Part shown: piece after piece, positions 21,486 to 31,962 of the stretch | Layout of the letters: each line of letters starts with the position of its first letter | Numbering within the stretch: the stretch's first letter is position 1 | Assembly: GCA_030762935.1 (NCBI GenBank) | Contig: CM060884.1 | Location: forward strand, 71,575,196 to 71,639,195 | Origin: Hymenopus coronatus | Lineage: Eukaryota; Arthropoda; Insecta; Mantodea; Hymenopodidae | Direction: 5' to 3' | Length of the DNA: 64,000 nt | Translations under genes and position numbers: made by a program | The notes under the pieces: model-generated | What the model was told of the DNA's origin: nothing | What the model saw: only the letters and a program-made list of their open reading frames with translations | Database searches by the model: none

Positions 21486-21995
21486 ATAGAAAAGGTATTT
21501 GAAACCCGTAAATTCAAAAACAAAATTTTTTAGGAAAATATCCGTGGCCGCAAAACTTAAACACGAAAGGTCGGTTAAACACTAAACTTGGCATTTAAGA
21601 CCAGTTGACGCAACAACAAGATTATCAAGAAAACTCTGTGCCCACAAATACCCTTTACGTGAAACATTTTCCTATAATTTTGATTTTCTCAAAAGATGGC
21701 TCTATCTATTTTGAATAAGATACCATATTTTAAAGATATTTTCTTGACAGGTATATGCTGAATATTCTGGGAATAGCCTTTGAAGACCTCTTCATTTGGA
21801 ATGGGTTTTGTACAACTGGTATACCCTAAGAGATTGACAAAAAGTTCTAATGTAGATCTCGTTAAAACACAGAATATATTTTTTGTGTAGGGTTAACCTT
21901 TTTTTTTAAACATTCTTCATTACTGGTTTCAATTTTAAGACATTTATCAAACGGGAGCTCGTCATTCGTTTGATATCTCTTGTTTTACACTGGCC
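21486..21995 (+). repeat. DER fragment, diverged
   Basis: A '+' copy lacking a clear dyad end. It is recognisable from GAAAGGTCGGTTAAACACTA through CTGGGAATAGCCTTTGAAG, and is cut off where the next multimeric element begins. Confidence 0.75.
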
Positions 21996-22015
21996 ATGAA
22001 AAGAGAATAGCATTT

Positions 22016-22310
22016 TAATTGTTGATTTAATTGTATTTTCGCACAAGACCAGTATAGGACAGGAGTTGGATAGGTAGAGTCAGACTGAAAAATTCAATGC
22101 CATAGCCGGGATGTGAACCACCCGGTCTCTACCACTGAAAAACCATGGCAACATGCGGGCACAGCATCAAATTCAACTGACTTGCATGTTTCTCTGTAAA
22201 CCACAAGTTGAGATCAAATTATTTTGAGATGTTAACCCCAATGGCGACTTACAATGTTGTACGTACTTTAAGTCCCGGGCTTTATAGATTAGCTAACTAT
22301 TATGGTCAGT
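22016..22310 (-). mobile_element. Multimeric tRNA-headed element, copy 2 (single tail unit)
   Basis: Same order as copy 1, but with only one tail unit. The plus strand shows GATTTAATTGTATTTTCGCA, one TAGGACAGGAGTTGGATAGG unit, a shortened tRNA-like head ending CCATGGCAACATGC, and the domain of about 190 bp with TCAAATTATTTTGAGATG and AGTCCCGGGC. It shows that the 92-bp unit is variable in number and that the flanking domains belong to the element. Confidence 0.8.
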
Positions 22311-22745
22311 TGATATTGGTTTAATTGGTATTTCGCTCAAACCGTGTGTAGGACAGGAGTTGGATAAGTAGAGTCAGATTGCAAAATGGTGTTAGAGCTA
22401 CCGGGTAGAGGCCGGAAGATCCGTTGTTCAAATCTCGGCTATAGCATTGAATTTTTCAGTCTGACTCTAGCTATCTAACTCCTGTCCTACACGCGGTCAG
22501 AGACCGGGAGATCCGTGGTTCAAATCTCGGCTATAGCATTGAATTTTTCAGTCTGACTCTATGTAACTCCTGTCCTACACACGGTCAGAGACCGGGAGAT
22601 CCGTGGTTCAAATCTCGGCTATAGCATTGAATTTTTCAGTCTGATTCTACCTATCCAACTCCTGTCCTACTCACGGCTAGAGATCGGGAGATCCGTGGTT
22701 CAAATCCCGGCTATGACATTAAATTTTTCAGTCTGACTCTATGCA
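22311..22745 (+). mobile_element. Multimeric tRNA-headed element, copy 3 (inverted junction, about 4 units)
   Basis: Begins in minus orientation with the same boundary segment (TTTAATTGGTATTTCGCTCA) and part of one tail unit, then flips at about 22385-22400 into plus-oriented units. The box-B-like GTTCAAATCTCGG anchors fall near 22427, 22519, 22606 and 22698. It abuts copy 2 directly, so the two form a compound structure. Confidence 0.78.
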
Positions 22746-22759
22746 TCCAAGAATTTTAA

Positions 22760-22978
22760 TTGCTCCACCTGCGACCAGATTTTAAAAGATTTGACAATTG
22801 CTTTAAACTGCTATATTCCCTTATTTCCCTTCTACTTAAAAGTAAGCAAATGATAAGATAATTAGTGCTTATGTTCATCATATTAGCATGATGTAGATAA
22901 AAGAATAATGTGTTGCAAGAAAAGCTTGTTTGCAGAACATGAAAGGAAAGTGGTGTAATAGAACACGTCAGATTTTTG
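22760..22978 (+). repeat. DER 3' fragment
   Basis: End portion of a '+' copy: GCGACCAGATTTTAAAAGAT, the TTCCCTTCTACTTAAAAG block and AGAACACGTCAGATTTTT. Confidence 0.75.
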
Positions 22979-23344
22979 GGCATATGGTGCTTGGATTTCT
23001 CAGGTTTACAACACTGGCATAACGTATATAAAACCGTTACTTTTACCCTAAAGCTGATAGCATATACCAGTTATGTAGTCACGTAATGCATACACACTCA
23101 CGTGTACTCAATATCAGCTTTCAGCTGCAAGCTTATGTTTACAAAGTAAGTCATCCGCCATATCTAAATTAAACATCGTATTTTATTAAAATATTATTTT
23201 AAATTTACCTCGTTGCCAGCTAAACAGAGGTTCTGTATATCAAACCTTGGAAAAATTATACTTCATATCTACCGTGATACTTTCAGTCCTAAATAATGGG
23301 AGGAAACACAAAAACAATCTGACTTTCTCTAGCTGCTTCAAAAA
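22979..23344. other. Spacer, nothing recognised
   Basis: About 365 bp, AT-rich with no repeats matched and no supported gene. Confidence 0.35.
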
Positions 23345-23985
23345 AGACTTTCCTTTAACATATTTATATAGGTACGTAATGCTAATCAAGATAAACAAGT
23401 AGAGGGGAAATAAGGGAATACACAAGGTTAAAGCGATAGTCAGATCTTTTCGCTAAGTGAAACTCTTGAAATTTGGTTCTCTTTGCGTGCTAGGAGTAAA
23501 CAAACGAGAGACGAAAATAAAAATGTCTCCCGTTTTAGAAAAGTTTAAGAAACCAATTACTCGGAATATATAGCAAATGACTAACTCTTCAAAAAAAGTG
23601 TATGTCGTATAAATTGTGTGTTTTGACGAGCTCTACATTTTTGTGTGTTAATTTTTGTCCATATCTTACGGTTTAGCAGTTATGCAAAATTCCTTAAAAT
23701 TCATCCAGAATAAAGTAGTCTTCATAGGCTATTCCCAAAAAATTCAGGATGTACATTTTATTTGTCAGGTAAATATCTTTAATATAGGATACTTTAATTA
23801 AAATCGTTAAAGCCATTTTTGAGAAAATCAAAATTTTTGAATAAAGTTTCATGTAAAGGGTAGTTTGGAGTGGGGGGATTTTCTTGAAGGTCTTCGTGTC
23901 CCATCCTTGGAAGATACCAAACTTAAATAGGGTCTTTTCGTTTTTGAGCACGCACCCACACACACACACGCGCGCGGTCATTGTT
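23345..23985 (-). repeat. DER copy lacking its palindrome tip
   Basis: Reverse copy from TAATGCTAATCAAGATAAAC to the ACACACACGCGCGCG run near 23965. It stops there and does not continue into the terminal dyad. Confidence 0.83.
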
Positions 23986-23996
23986 TTAAAATCTTC

Positions 23997-24870
23997 TTAC
24001 TTTCTCTATACGTACTATGTACATAGTGTATAGAGAAGGTATTGCACTGCATCCAAAATTCGATATCGAGATTTCACTGGAAATATATGCTTTAGGGTCC
24101 CCTTTTTCAAAGAAAAGAAAGCATTCATTTTCGGAAAAAGGTCCGTGTGTGTGTCCGTGTGACCGTGTGTCACGATAACTCAAAAACGAAAAGTCGGTAA
24201 AATACCAAAATTGGTATTTAAATTTATTATCTTCCAGGGATGCGACACGAAGATTTTGAGAAAAATCCCCCCACTCCCAACTACCCTTTACATTATACAT
24301 TTTTTTGAAAATTTTAATTTTCTAAAAAGTGGCGCAAACGATTTTGATTAAAATGTCTTATATTCAAAATATTTACCTGACAAATAAAATGTATATCTTG
24401 AATTTTCTGGGAATAGCCTCTGAAGACTACTTTAGTCTGGATGAATTTTACGGAATTTTGAATAACTGCTAAACCGTAAGACATGGAAAAAAACTTACTA
24501 TATGAAAAATGTAGATCACGTTAAGACACACAATTTATGTTACATAACTTTTTTTCGTGTAATTCATCGTTTTAGAGACATTCCCTGTTTTTTTATTTCT
24601 TCTTTGAATACTTATACTTTTCTCATACAGGAAATTGTCAACTGCTGTCCATACAAACAAAGGAACTTCAGTGACATAGCAACCAGCTTTTGAGTATCAC
24701 TTTAACCTATGGTACTCCCTTATTTCGCTTCTATTTACAAGGAAGCAAGCAATAAGACTATTTCTGTTATTTTTTTCTGATTAGCATGAAGTAAATAGAA
24801 GTTTAAGCTTTTTTAGGATAAGTTGTGGTAGAGATGTAGAGAAGGTCATGTGAATGATAAACATCAGATT
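23997..24870 (+). repeat. DER copy, full length
   Basis: One of the best-preserved copies. The dyad at 24000-24035 reads CTCTATACGTACTATGTACA, continuing ATAGTGTATAGAG. All blocks are present, and the end is CATGTGAATGATAAACATCA followed by GATTTTTT. Confidence 0.9.
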
Positions 24871-24997
24871 TTTTTTTTGGATTCAGGGGGACCCAAACCT
24901 GTGTTTCCGGTAAAATCTCGGTATAGATTTTTTGGATGGAATACAATACCTTTTCTATACACTAGAGAAGGTGCACTACGTGTAGAGAAAGTAAACA
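24871..24997 (-). repeat. DER inverted terminal repeat after a full copy
   Basis: The reverse complement of the first 120 bp or so of DER follows the T-run end of the preceding copy without a gap: GGATTCAGGGGGACCCAAAC to GTGTAGAGAAAGTAAAC. The 23997-24997 block is therefore a DER with long inverted repeats at both ends. This is probably the complete form of the element. Confidence 0.83.
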
Positions 24998-25108
24998 TTT
25001 ACTAATGCTTTAGCCAAAATTATTATTTCCGTTAGACGATTTCTGCTAATGTTTATGTTTTTATTATTTGAATTAATAGAAGAATAAGCTTTTGTAAGAA
25101 TAGTTCGT

Positions 25109-25141
<33 letters not shown>

Positions 25142-25165
25142 ATGTGTGTGTAAAAGAAAGTCATG
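24998..25165 (+). repeat. DER 3' fragment split by the Helitron
   Basis: End portion of a '+' copy with a (TA)n(TG)n run at 25108-25152, reaching AAAAGAAAGTCATG. Its last bases (TGATTGGAACACATTAGATA) resume at about 26130, after the Helitron. Confidence 0.75.
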
Positions 25166-26106
25166 TTAGTTACACTATTTATAACTCAAGAACAGCTGAA
25201 CCGATTTGGCTGAAAATCGGTGGGGAGGTAGCTGAGAACCAGGAGACGCACATAGGATACTTTTTATCCCGTTTCCGTGGGTCGTGACAAAACGTGGTAT
25301 AACAAAACGTAACAGACAGAAAAACAAATTGTTGTCTATGGTGTTTGTTTCGAGTTTCTATTAGCTTATTGTGCCGATATTATCATTAACAATGCCGCGA
25401 CCAAGACAATCGAATCTTTCCCGAAAAAGACGTAATGCAATTAAGATTCGAAACATTGCGAATGAAATTGCACATGAAGAGCAACTATCCAATTACATTT
25501 TGAAACTCCTTGGATGTGCCTGGCTTACCACAGCACAATTTACTACTAAAGGTTGGCTCCGTAGTAATCAAGCTTCGGAACATAAACCAACCAAAACTGT
25601 GCAACGGAACGCGTTTGATGGTAAGTAAATTGATGAACAATGTGATTTACGGGACGATACTCAAAGGAAAATTCAAAGGTGAGGAAGTTCTCATTCCGAG
25701 GATCCCGAGGATCCCAACCGATTTGCCCTTTGAGTTTAAACGACTTCAATTTCCGATCCGTCTTGCATTCGCCATGACCATTAACAAATCACAAGGCCAA
25801 TCCTTGAAAGTTTGTGGTCTGAATCTAGAAAATCCATGTTTTTCCAATGGTCAATTATATGTGGCAGGTTCACGGGTCGGAAGACCATCTGCGATATTTG
25901 TCCTTGCGCCTGATAATAAAACAAGAAATGTCGTCTATCACAAGATGCTTCACATGCACCAAAATACACGGCCAATAAATAGTCATTAAAATACTTGATT
26001 TTTTGTATTTATATTTATTATCCTAATAAAGAATTGAACTTAATAAAATCCAACATCTGCTCATTTATTGCTTCTAAGGCGTAAGAAAGTTCGCCGGGTC
26101 AGCTAG
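25166..26106 (+). mobile_element. Internally deleted Helitron
   Basis: The left part (from about 25166) has the sequence ATAACTCAAGAACAGCTGAA and CATAGGATACTTTTTATCCC, typical of arthropod Helitron 5' regions. The right end is GGGTCAGCTAG (CTAG at 26103-26106), the Helitron 3' signature, and the next base is T as expected for insertion between A and T. Inside is a fused remnant of the Rep/helicase gene. At about 0.94 kb the element is far below the 5-6 kb of an autonomous copy, so it could move only with help from another source. The exact 5' TC boundary is uncertain by a few bases. Confidence 0.88.
25392..25989 (+). pseudogene. Helitron Rep-helicase remnant (N-terminus fused to helicase C-terminus)
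   Basis: An intact Rep-helicase nicks and unwinds DNA for rolling-circle-like transposition. Here the Met at 25392 opens a basic N-terminus (MPRPRQSNLSRKRRNA...) of about 30 residues. Near 25480 this joins directly to the C-terminal part of the Pif1-type helicase: LDVPGLPQHNLLLKVGS, KGEEVLIPRIPRIPTD, RLAFAMTINKSQGQSLKVC and SRVGRPSAIFVLAPD, ending at a stop at 25987-25989. The whole Rep endonuclease and the helicase NTP-binding motifs are deleted. A frameshift and an in-frame TGA separate the two pieces. The usual CSRVG motif reads GSRVG here. The last 150 codons stay open, which suggests recent deletion. Confidence 0.9.
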
Positions 26107-26155
26107 TAGTATAGATATAGATAGTTCTATGATTGGAACACATTAGATATTTTTA

Positions 26156-26363
26156 GCAACGAATGCTCTCGTATAACTATACCATTACAATTGAACAAGC
26201 TAATAATTGCAATTTAAATAACATTGAATGTGTAGTTAAAATTTATTGGAATAGCTATTAACAATGTACCAACTCCCTGGGCGCTGTAGAACGTAACAAT
26301 AACGTATTTATGATTCCGCATTGATTGTATTTTACTCGCTATAGTAAAATATAGCCATTTATT
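26156..26363. other. Spacer, nothing recognised
   Basis: AT-rich, with no repeat match or supported gene. Confidence 0.35.
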
Positions 26364-26433
26364 TTTACTTTCTCTACATATACTATGTACATTGTATAGA
26401 GGAAGTATTGTATACTCCACCCAAAAATCTGTC
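26364..26433 (+). repeat. DER terminal stub, interrupted
   Basis: Palindrome end (TTTTTACTTTCTCTACATAT) as far as CCACCCAAAAAT. Unrelated sequence begins in mid-block at about 26434, which marks an insertion or deletion breakpoint. Confidence 0.8.
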
Positions 26434-26982
26434 ACGGGATCGGCGTCTCGTACCTGCAGAGTCCTCAGCTCCGGCGTTGATGTAGGTTCCACTCCTTAAC
26501 TCCTAATTACACTTAACTCAGGGGTTTGTGGGTGAGGCTAATATATTAAAAACACTGCATAATCCCTTACGACATGAATTTGTTTGTATTATAGATTTAA
26601 ACGGGCGGCTAGATTGTTGCTTAGAAATGTATTATAAATAAATGCAATCCCACCACGAAATTATTAATGAGGAGTTAATTATTAATCTAACCCTCTGCAC
26701 ATCGCTCCCCCAACACGTGCACCCAACTCAATGTGAACTCAAGCTAAAGCGAGTTAGTAATTCAGAGTAAAGGTATAGAGTAACAACATAAGAGATCTGC
26801 CTTGCCTTAAATACCAATCCTGGGTGACGCTAACTTTCGCGCCAAAAAATATAACAGCATCTCTTACTGGTTCTTGGTTAGCATCACCTTCTTTTTTCAT
26901 TTCATTTTTAGTTTGTCTAAAAGCACTATACAGGCATTGACAACATCTGTTGAAAGCAGTATATTAACCTTGTCATAATAAA
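26434..26982. other. Insertion of unknown type (starts TGTCACGGGATCG)
   Basis: GC-richer than its surroundings near 26434-26500. The start TGTCACG resembles the 5' end of many LTR-retrotransposon terminal repeats, but I see no matching second LTR, primer-binding site or coding remnant. The rest (to 26982) is not recognised. Confidence 0.25.
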
Positions 26983-27276
26983 TTACAAACTAAGATTACA
27001 AAATTTATCATTAAAATATTCATGTACAGAATAAAAAGGATGTTTGACTAGCCATGTATATATCCTGGACTTAAAATTCTGCATATTTAAACATTTAACT
27101 CTATCAGGCAAGTTATTATACAATTTAATACCTAAGTACTTATAACTATTCTGAGATTTTGTTAACCGATAATGTGGAATGTTTACATTGGACCTGTATC
27201 TAGTACTATAACTATGAATATCCATCCTCAAAATATGTCTATAACGGGAGGCATGTATGAGAATAAATTGTGCCAT
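26983..27276 (-). pseudogene. Non-LTR retrotransposon RT, C-terminal fragment
   Basis: The minus-strand frame of about 97 codons matches the conserved tail that follows the reverse transcriptase domain in Jockey/CR1-type elements. Readable pieces are MDIHSYSTRYRSNVNIPHYR, LTKSQNSYKYLGIKLYNNLP and a FKSRIYTWLVKHPFYSVHEY-like end. An active copy would encode endonuclease and RT over about 900-1000 aa, and none of that remains upstream here. A 5'-truncated (3'-end) fragment is normal for these elements. The frame ends at 26983 in an AT-rich segment. Confidence 0.8.
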
Positions 27277-27659
27277 GTTCTGACGTCATAGCGTTCACAT
27301 GACGCGTTTGGGAATACCTAGTAGTTCCTTCTCACTTTAACATTATGCTTTCTTTGTCTGTTTTTCCGACTCCTTGTGCTATCTGGAAGACAAGTTACTA
27401 TTCCTGTCTCACTTCTTTATATGTCTGTTACTTTCTATCATTCATCTTTTAGCCTAAACCCTGTGCTCATTAGCAGGTGGTGTTTGGTGAGCCTGGAATT
27501 AAGCCAGCCCGCCTCGTCTAATTACCTCAGTTACAACTTTCATTTATGCATATTTCTATTCTGGAATATTTACAATTATTTTCTCTGGCTTTCTATAAGC
27601 TAATGATATTATGCATGTTTTCTCTTTTTATATAATTTGTGAGAATGTGGTATGTGATC
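27277..27659. other. Spacer, nothing recognised
   Basis: About 380 bp. The 75-codon plus-strand frame (27376-27603) is hydrophobic, has no recognised domain and is probably chance. Confidence 0.3.
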
Positions 27660-27726
27660 CTACAAACGCGATACCGAGATTTCACCGGAGATACATGGTT
27701 TAGGGCTCCCTGAATCCCCCCCAAAA
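27660..27726 (+). repeat. DER terminal-block fragment
   Basis: GATACCGAGATTTCACCGGA to CCTGAATCCCCCCCAAAATT, without the outer dyad. It directly abuts the CTGATG-type end of a reverse copy. Confidence 0.75.
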
Positions 27727-28187
27727 TTTATGTGATCCATTCACATGACTTTCTGTATATCTCCGTAACAAATTATTGTTAATAAGCTCATTCTTCTATC
27801 TATTTAATGCTAAAACATTAGCAGAAACGGTTTTATTGCTCCATTCCTTTATAAGTAGAAGGGAAACGAGGAAATACACTAGACTAAACCGAGGGTCAAA
27901 TGTTTTAAAATGTGGTTGCTATGGGATTGAAATCCGTTTCTTTGCGTGGCCAAGTATTGACATATTCCCGTATGAAAGTAGTTCAAGCATTTTAAAACTC
28001 AAATCAATAACAAGGAATATCTTGAAAACAACCAACTCCACGAAAAAATGTATATGGCATAATTGTGTGTTTTATTCATTTGAATTAAATTTAAAAGTAT
28101 GTTTCTAGTGAAATCTCGGTATCTAATTTTTGGGTTTAATACTAATACTTCTCTATACACTATGCATACTACGTATAGAGAAAGTAA
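27727..28187 (-). repeat. DER copy, internally deleted
   Basis: Both ends are present (CCATTCACATGACTTTCTG and the dyad at 28152-28186), but the middle 500 bp or so is absent. AATTGTGTGTTTTATTCATT joins the GTGAAATCTCGGTATC block. Confidence 0.83.
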
Positions 28188-28883
28188 GCAGCGTTTTTAG
28201 TAAAGGGTCCGCACGCGCGTGTGTGTGTGTGCCTGTGGACAGCATAGGTCAAAAACGAAAAGACTGTCAAATACCAAACTTGGAATTTAAGTTTGGTATC
28301 TTCCAAAATTGAGTCACGAAGGTTTTGAGGAAAATCACCTCTCCTCAAACTACCCTTTACATGGAAATTTTCTCAAAAATGGCTCTAACGATTGATTAAA
28401 CTACCACATATTAAATCTATTTCAATCGCTTATAAAATCTATATATTGAATTTTCTGGGAATAACTTCTGAAGACCTCATTATTATGGATGAATTTTGCC
28501 GACTTTTGCATAACTAGTAAACTGTAAGAGATAGACAAAAAGTTACTAGACAAAACATGTAGATCTCGTCAAAACACACAATTTATGTCCTTTAGGTTTT
28601 TGTTGTGGAAGTGACCGTTTCCAAGATATTCCTTGTTATTGTTTTCAATTGCAAAGTACGTATACTTTTCTCAGGCAGGAAGTGTCCGTTTTTCTTTTTT
28701 TCTACTTCTGGTCAAGCAAAGTAGCGATTTTCAGCTTTTAAAACATTTGACTATAACTTTAGCCTTATGTATTGCCTTAGTTCCCTTCTACTTATAAAGA
28801 ACTGAGCAATAAGAATCTTTTGTAAGAAGTCTATTGTAGAGCAGCCAGAAAAAGTCATGTGAGTGTAACACGTGAGGTTTTAA
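28188..28883 (+). repeat. DER copy lacking its dyad
   Basis: Starts in the GTCCGCACGCGCGTGTGTGT block and runs through all the later blocks to CATGTGAGTGTAACACGTG. Confidence 0.8.
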
Positions 28884-29137
28884 ACAACAATTTTGAAACG
28901 ACACAATTCTACATTTAGGGATACAGCGCTCACAACGTAAATTGGAGAGAATGAACTTGAAATCTGGTCTTGAACGAATTGCATTGTCTGATCTCTTCAT
29001 ACGAGATTTTATCGCATTCTAGGAACATAAATTTCTCAGCAAATCTGATCAGCGCCTACGCCAACCTTGGTATCCAACAGTTCATCGCAGCGCCGGCAGA
29101 GGGAGCCATAAGTCTGATAAAGAAATGTTACCTCTCT
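28884..29137. other. Spacer, nothing recognised
   Basis: About 250 bp of moderate GC. A plus-strand frame of about 100 codons (28970-29272) runs through it into repeat sequence and shows no domain. Confidence 0.3.
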
Positions 29138-29310
29138 GCAAACAAAACATTTGACGACAAAGTTAAAATGACCATAAACATTTTAAAATTCTTGGTATTA
29201 CGTAGGCTTTCCTTATGTGAGAAGACCATTTTGCTTATAGCAGCCAAAAACAGATGTGTTCCATTCACATGACTTTCTCTACTTCTTTCTAACAATTATT
29301 GTTAAAAAAC
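29138..29310 (-). repeat. DER start with an upstream extension
   Basis: About 110 bp before the usual ATGTGTTCCATTCACATG end (29253) matches 31963-32080 before another reverse DER copy: AAACAAAACATTTGACGACA-type sequence, then TTTTAAAATTCTTGGTAT. In this subset the element, or a shared flanking repeat, extends past the usual DER end. The DER part stops at about 29310. Confidence 0.7.
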
Positions 29311-30196
29311 GTATTACTTTCTCTATACGAACTATGTACGAACTATGTACTAGTGTATAGAGAAGGTATTGCACTCCACCCAAAAATTCGATACCGAGAT
29401 TTCACCTAAAATATGTTTTAAGATCCCCTATATCCAAATAAAAGTGTTTTCAGAAAAAGGTCAGTGTGTGTGTGTACGTGTGTTTATGTGACTGTGAACA
29501 CGAAAACTCAAAAACGAAAAGTCGGTAAAATACCAATCTTGGTATTAAAGTTTATTATTTTCCAGGGATGCAACACGAAGATTTTGCAAAAAATTACCCC
29601 ATTCCAGCCTACCCTTTACATGGAACTTTTTTCGAAAATTTAGAAAAATTTAAAAATGGCTCTAACGATTTTGATTAAAATATCGTATATAAAAGATATT
29701 TACCTGACAAATAAAATGTATATCTTGAATTTTCTGGTAATAGACTCTGAAGACTACTTTATTCTGGATACATTTTACGGAGTTTTCATAATTGCTAAAC
29801 CGTAAGAAATTAATATAAACTTACAACACAAAAAATGTAGAGCACATTAAAACACACACTTTATGTTATATAACTTTTTTTTTCGAGGAGTTGATCATTT
29901 TTGAGATATTCGTTGCTTTTGGTTTCAGTTTTGAAAAACTTGTACTTTTCTCATACAGAAATTTGTCACTGGTGTCCATACAACTCGTGTCCAAACTTCA
30001 GTCACCTAGTAACCAGCTTTTGACTATCACTTCAACCTATGGTACTCCCTTATTTCGTTTCTACTTACAAGGAAGCAAGTAAAAAGACTATTTCTGCTAA
30101 TTTTTTCTCGATTAGCTTGAAGTAAATGAAGGATAAGCTTATTAACAATAATTTGTTACACAGAAGTAGAGGAAGTCATGTGAACACATCGGATTT
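29311..30196 (+). repeat. DER copy, full length
   Basis: The dyad is expanded by a local duplication (GAACTATGTACGAACTATGT). All blocks follow, including a GTGTGTGTGTACGTGTG run near 29464 and the end CATGTGAACACATCGGATTT. Confidence 0.88.
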
Positions 30197-30480
30197 TTTT
30201 AATCTCCTTCATACTTACCGTGATAAACATTAGCAGAAATGCTCTTATTACTCCCTTCCTTGTAAGTAGGAGGCAAATAAGGGCATAAAGTAGGCTGAAA
30301 CTCTAAAAGCTGGTTGCTATGCGATTAAAATCCGTCTCTCTCCATGGTCAGGAGTTCTCAAATTCCAATGTGATAAAAATTTTGCTATTTTAAAATTAAA
30401 ACCAATAAAAAAGAATATCTCGGAAATGGTCAACTGCATGAAGAAAATGTATATGACATAAATTGTCTTTAACGAGATTT
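30197..30480 (-). repeat. DER fragment
   Basis: Reverse fragment of the CAGAAATGCTCTTATTACTC to ATTGTCTTTAACGAG portion. It begins directly after the T-run end of the preceding copy. Confidence 0.77.
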
Positions 30481-30744
30481 TGACCTTTACTTTTTCTATA
30501 GTTTAGAGTTTTTTTAAAAAAAATGTTATAAGAGAGTATTACAAAAAAGTATTTTACCATACGTTATAATAGTTATGTAAGATTAAGCTATGAGAAAAAA
30601 TTGTAAAAGATAATAGCAGATATACAACAATAAAGTTTATAACAATAAAAGAGGGGAAAACTACAAAAATAAAGCGATTTATAAACTATAATATATTTTA
30701 CGTTCTGTTCGAAGCATGCAAATGATTTTGAAAAATGGATACTA
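30481..30744. other. Very AT-rich spacer
   Basis: About 260 bp dominated by A/T (30500-30710). No gene or named repeat. Confidence 0.4.
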
Positions 30745-31960
30745 GGTTCGGCTAACAAGTCCTGTGCCTCTCAATGCAAACAGCATTTAAAAAACTTTTT
30801 TTCTGCTTCATTTCTCAACATAATCTCCAGAAAGTCATTTGTCATATCGGTGTTCTAATTTAATTAAACCATCTCTGTAGTGCGATTTATCAAGGTCCTC
30901 AAAATAGCTGTTCACCGCATCAATGACCTCCTCGTTGCTGTAAAATCATCGTCCTCCAAGAACCTTTTTGAGGTTTAGGATCAGGTGGTAGTCACTGGGT
31001 GCTAGATCTGGCGAATAGGATGGATGTTCAAGCAATTTAAACTTTTATTCGCTCATTTTTCTCATTGCTGTGACTGAACGATGGGCCCGAGAATTTTTTA
31101 GCCAAATGAGATATTTTTGTTTTCACCTCATCACACAAACGTTGCATAGTAGTCAAAAGTGATTGTTTTACCTCTTCCAAGTAATCAATAAAACTAATTA
31201 CATGTGCAAGAAAACACTCGCCATAACCTTGTTAGTTGACTAAATTGACTTTGCCTTTTTTGGAATTGGTTCACTTGGCGCAATCCACTGTTTCGACTAT
31301 TATGTACTTCCTGGAGTGTAGTGATGTATCCAAGTTTCATCCATGGTAATAAGCCGTCTCAAAAATTCACTGGGATTTTTACGGAAGAGCTGCACATTCT
31401 TAAGAGAAACAGCTTTTCTTTCCAACTTTCAATCAGGTGTCAACAAACGGTGCACCCATTTTGTACAGACCTTGTGAAAGCCCAAAAATATTACTTAAAA
31501 TATTACCTGCACATTCTTTTGATATGTTTACAGCCTCTGTTATCCCAAACACCTTTAATCTGCGATCTTCCAGTACTAAACAATGATCTCTGGAGTTGTC
31601 ACTTCTACAGGACGTCCAGAGCAAGGCTCATCACTAGCGCCCGTACGTCCCATTTTAAACTCTGCAACCCACCTTTTAATCATTGAATATGAAGAGGCAG
31701 AGTCTTTCAATGTACTGTCTATTTACTCCTTGATTTCTTTAGGCGTTAAGTCTTTCAAATGGAAGTATTTAATCACTGCTCGTTTTTTCATATCCTCCAT
31801 TTTCGTGAAAACTCTAAAGTTGTTTTGTTTAAAATGTAGGAAAACTAAACAAGCTATTAACCTGTTACTATGGATACAAGCTAGTCTACAATTAAACTAT
31901 GTATACGAGGCTAGTCTAACTGGCCAGCTGGCGCCATATTTGTGTGAGGACCGACTTCAG
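30745..31960 (-). mobile_element. mariner-family DNA transposon, copy B (decayed)
   Basis: Minus-strand relative of the elements at 1864 and 62533. The 3' end at low coordinates reads GGTTCGGCTAACAAGTCC next to TA at 30743-30744. The opposite end (GTGTGAGGACCGACTTCAG) is degraded and lies next to TA at 31961-31962. It sits inside the extended sequence shared with 29138-29260, so it inserted into, or next to, that repeat. Confidence 0.9.
30815..31800 (-). pseudogene. mariner transposase pseudogene (copy B)
   Basis: The start codon corresponds to CAT at 31798-31800 on the plus strand, giving the same N-terminus as copy A (M-E-D, then K-R-A-V-I-K-Y-F-H). The VLEDRRLKVFGITEAVNISK segment is in frame near 31605-31515. 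Further on, decayed forms of the T-M-D-E-T-W first-Asp motif (about 31330) and of the PYSPDLAPSD motif (about 31015-30985) can be followed only with frame changes. The C-terminal Y-D-K-x-L-S-G-D-Y-V-E-like stretch is near 30820-30850. The gene is inactive. Confidence 0.88.
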
Positions 31961-31962
31961 TA

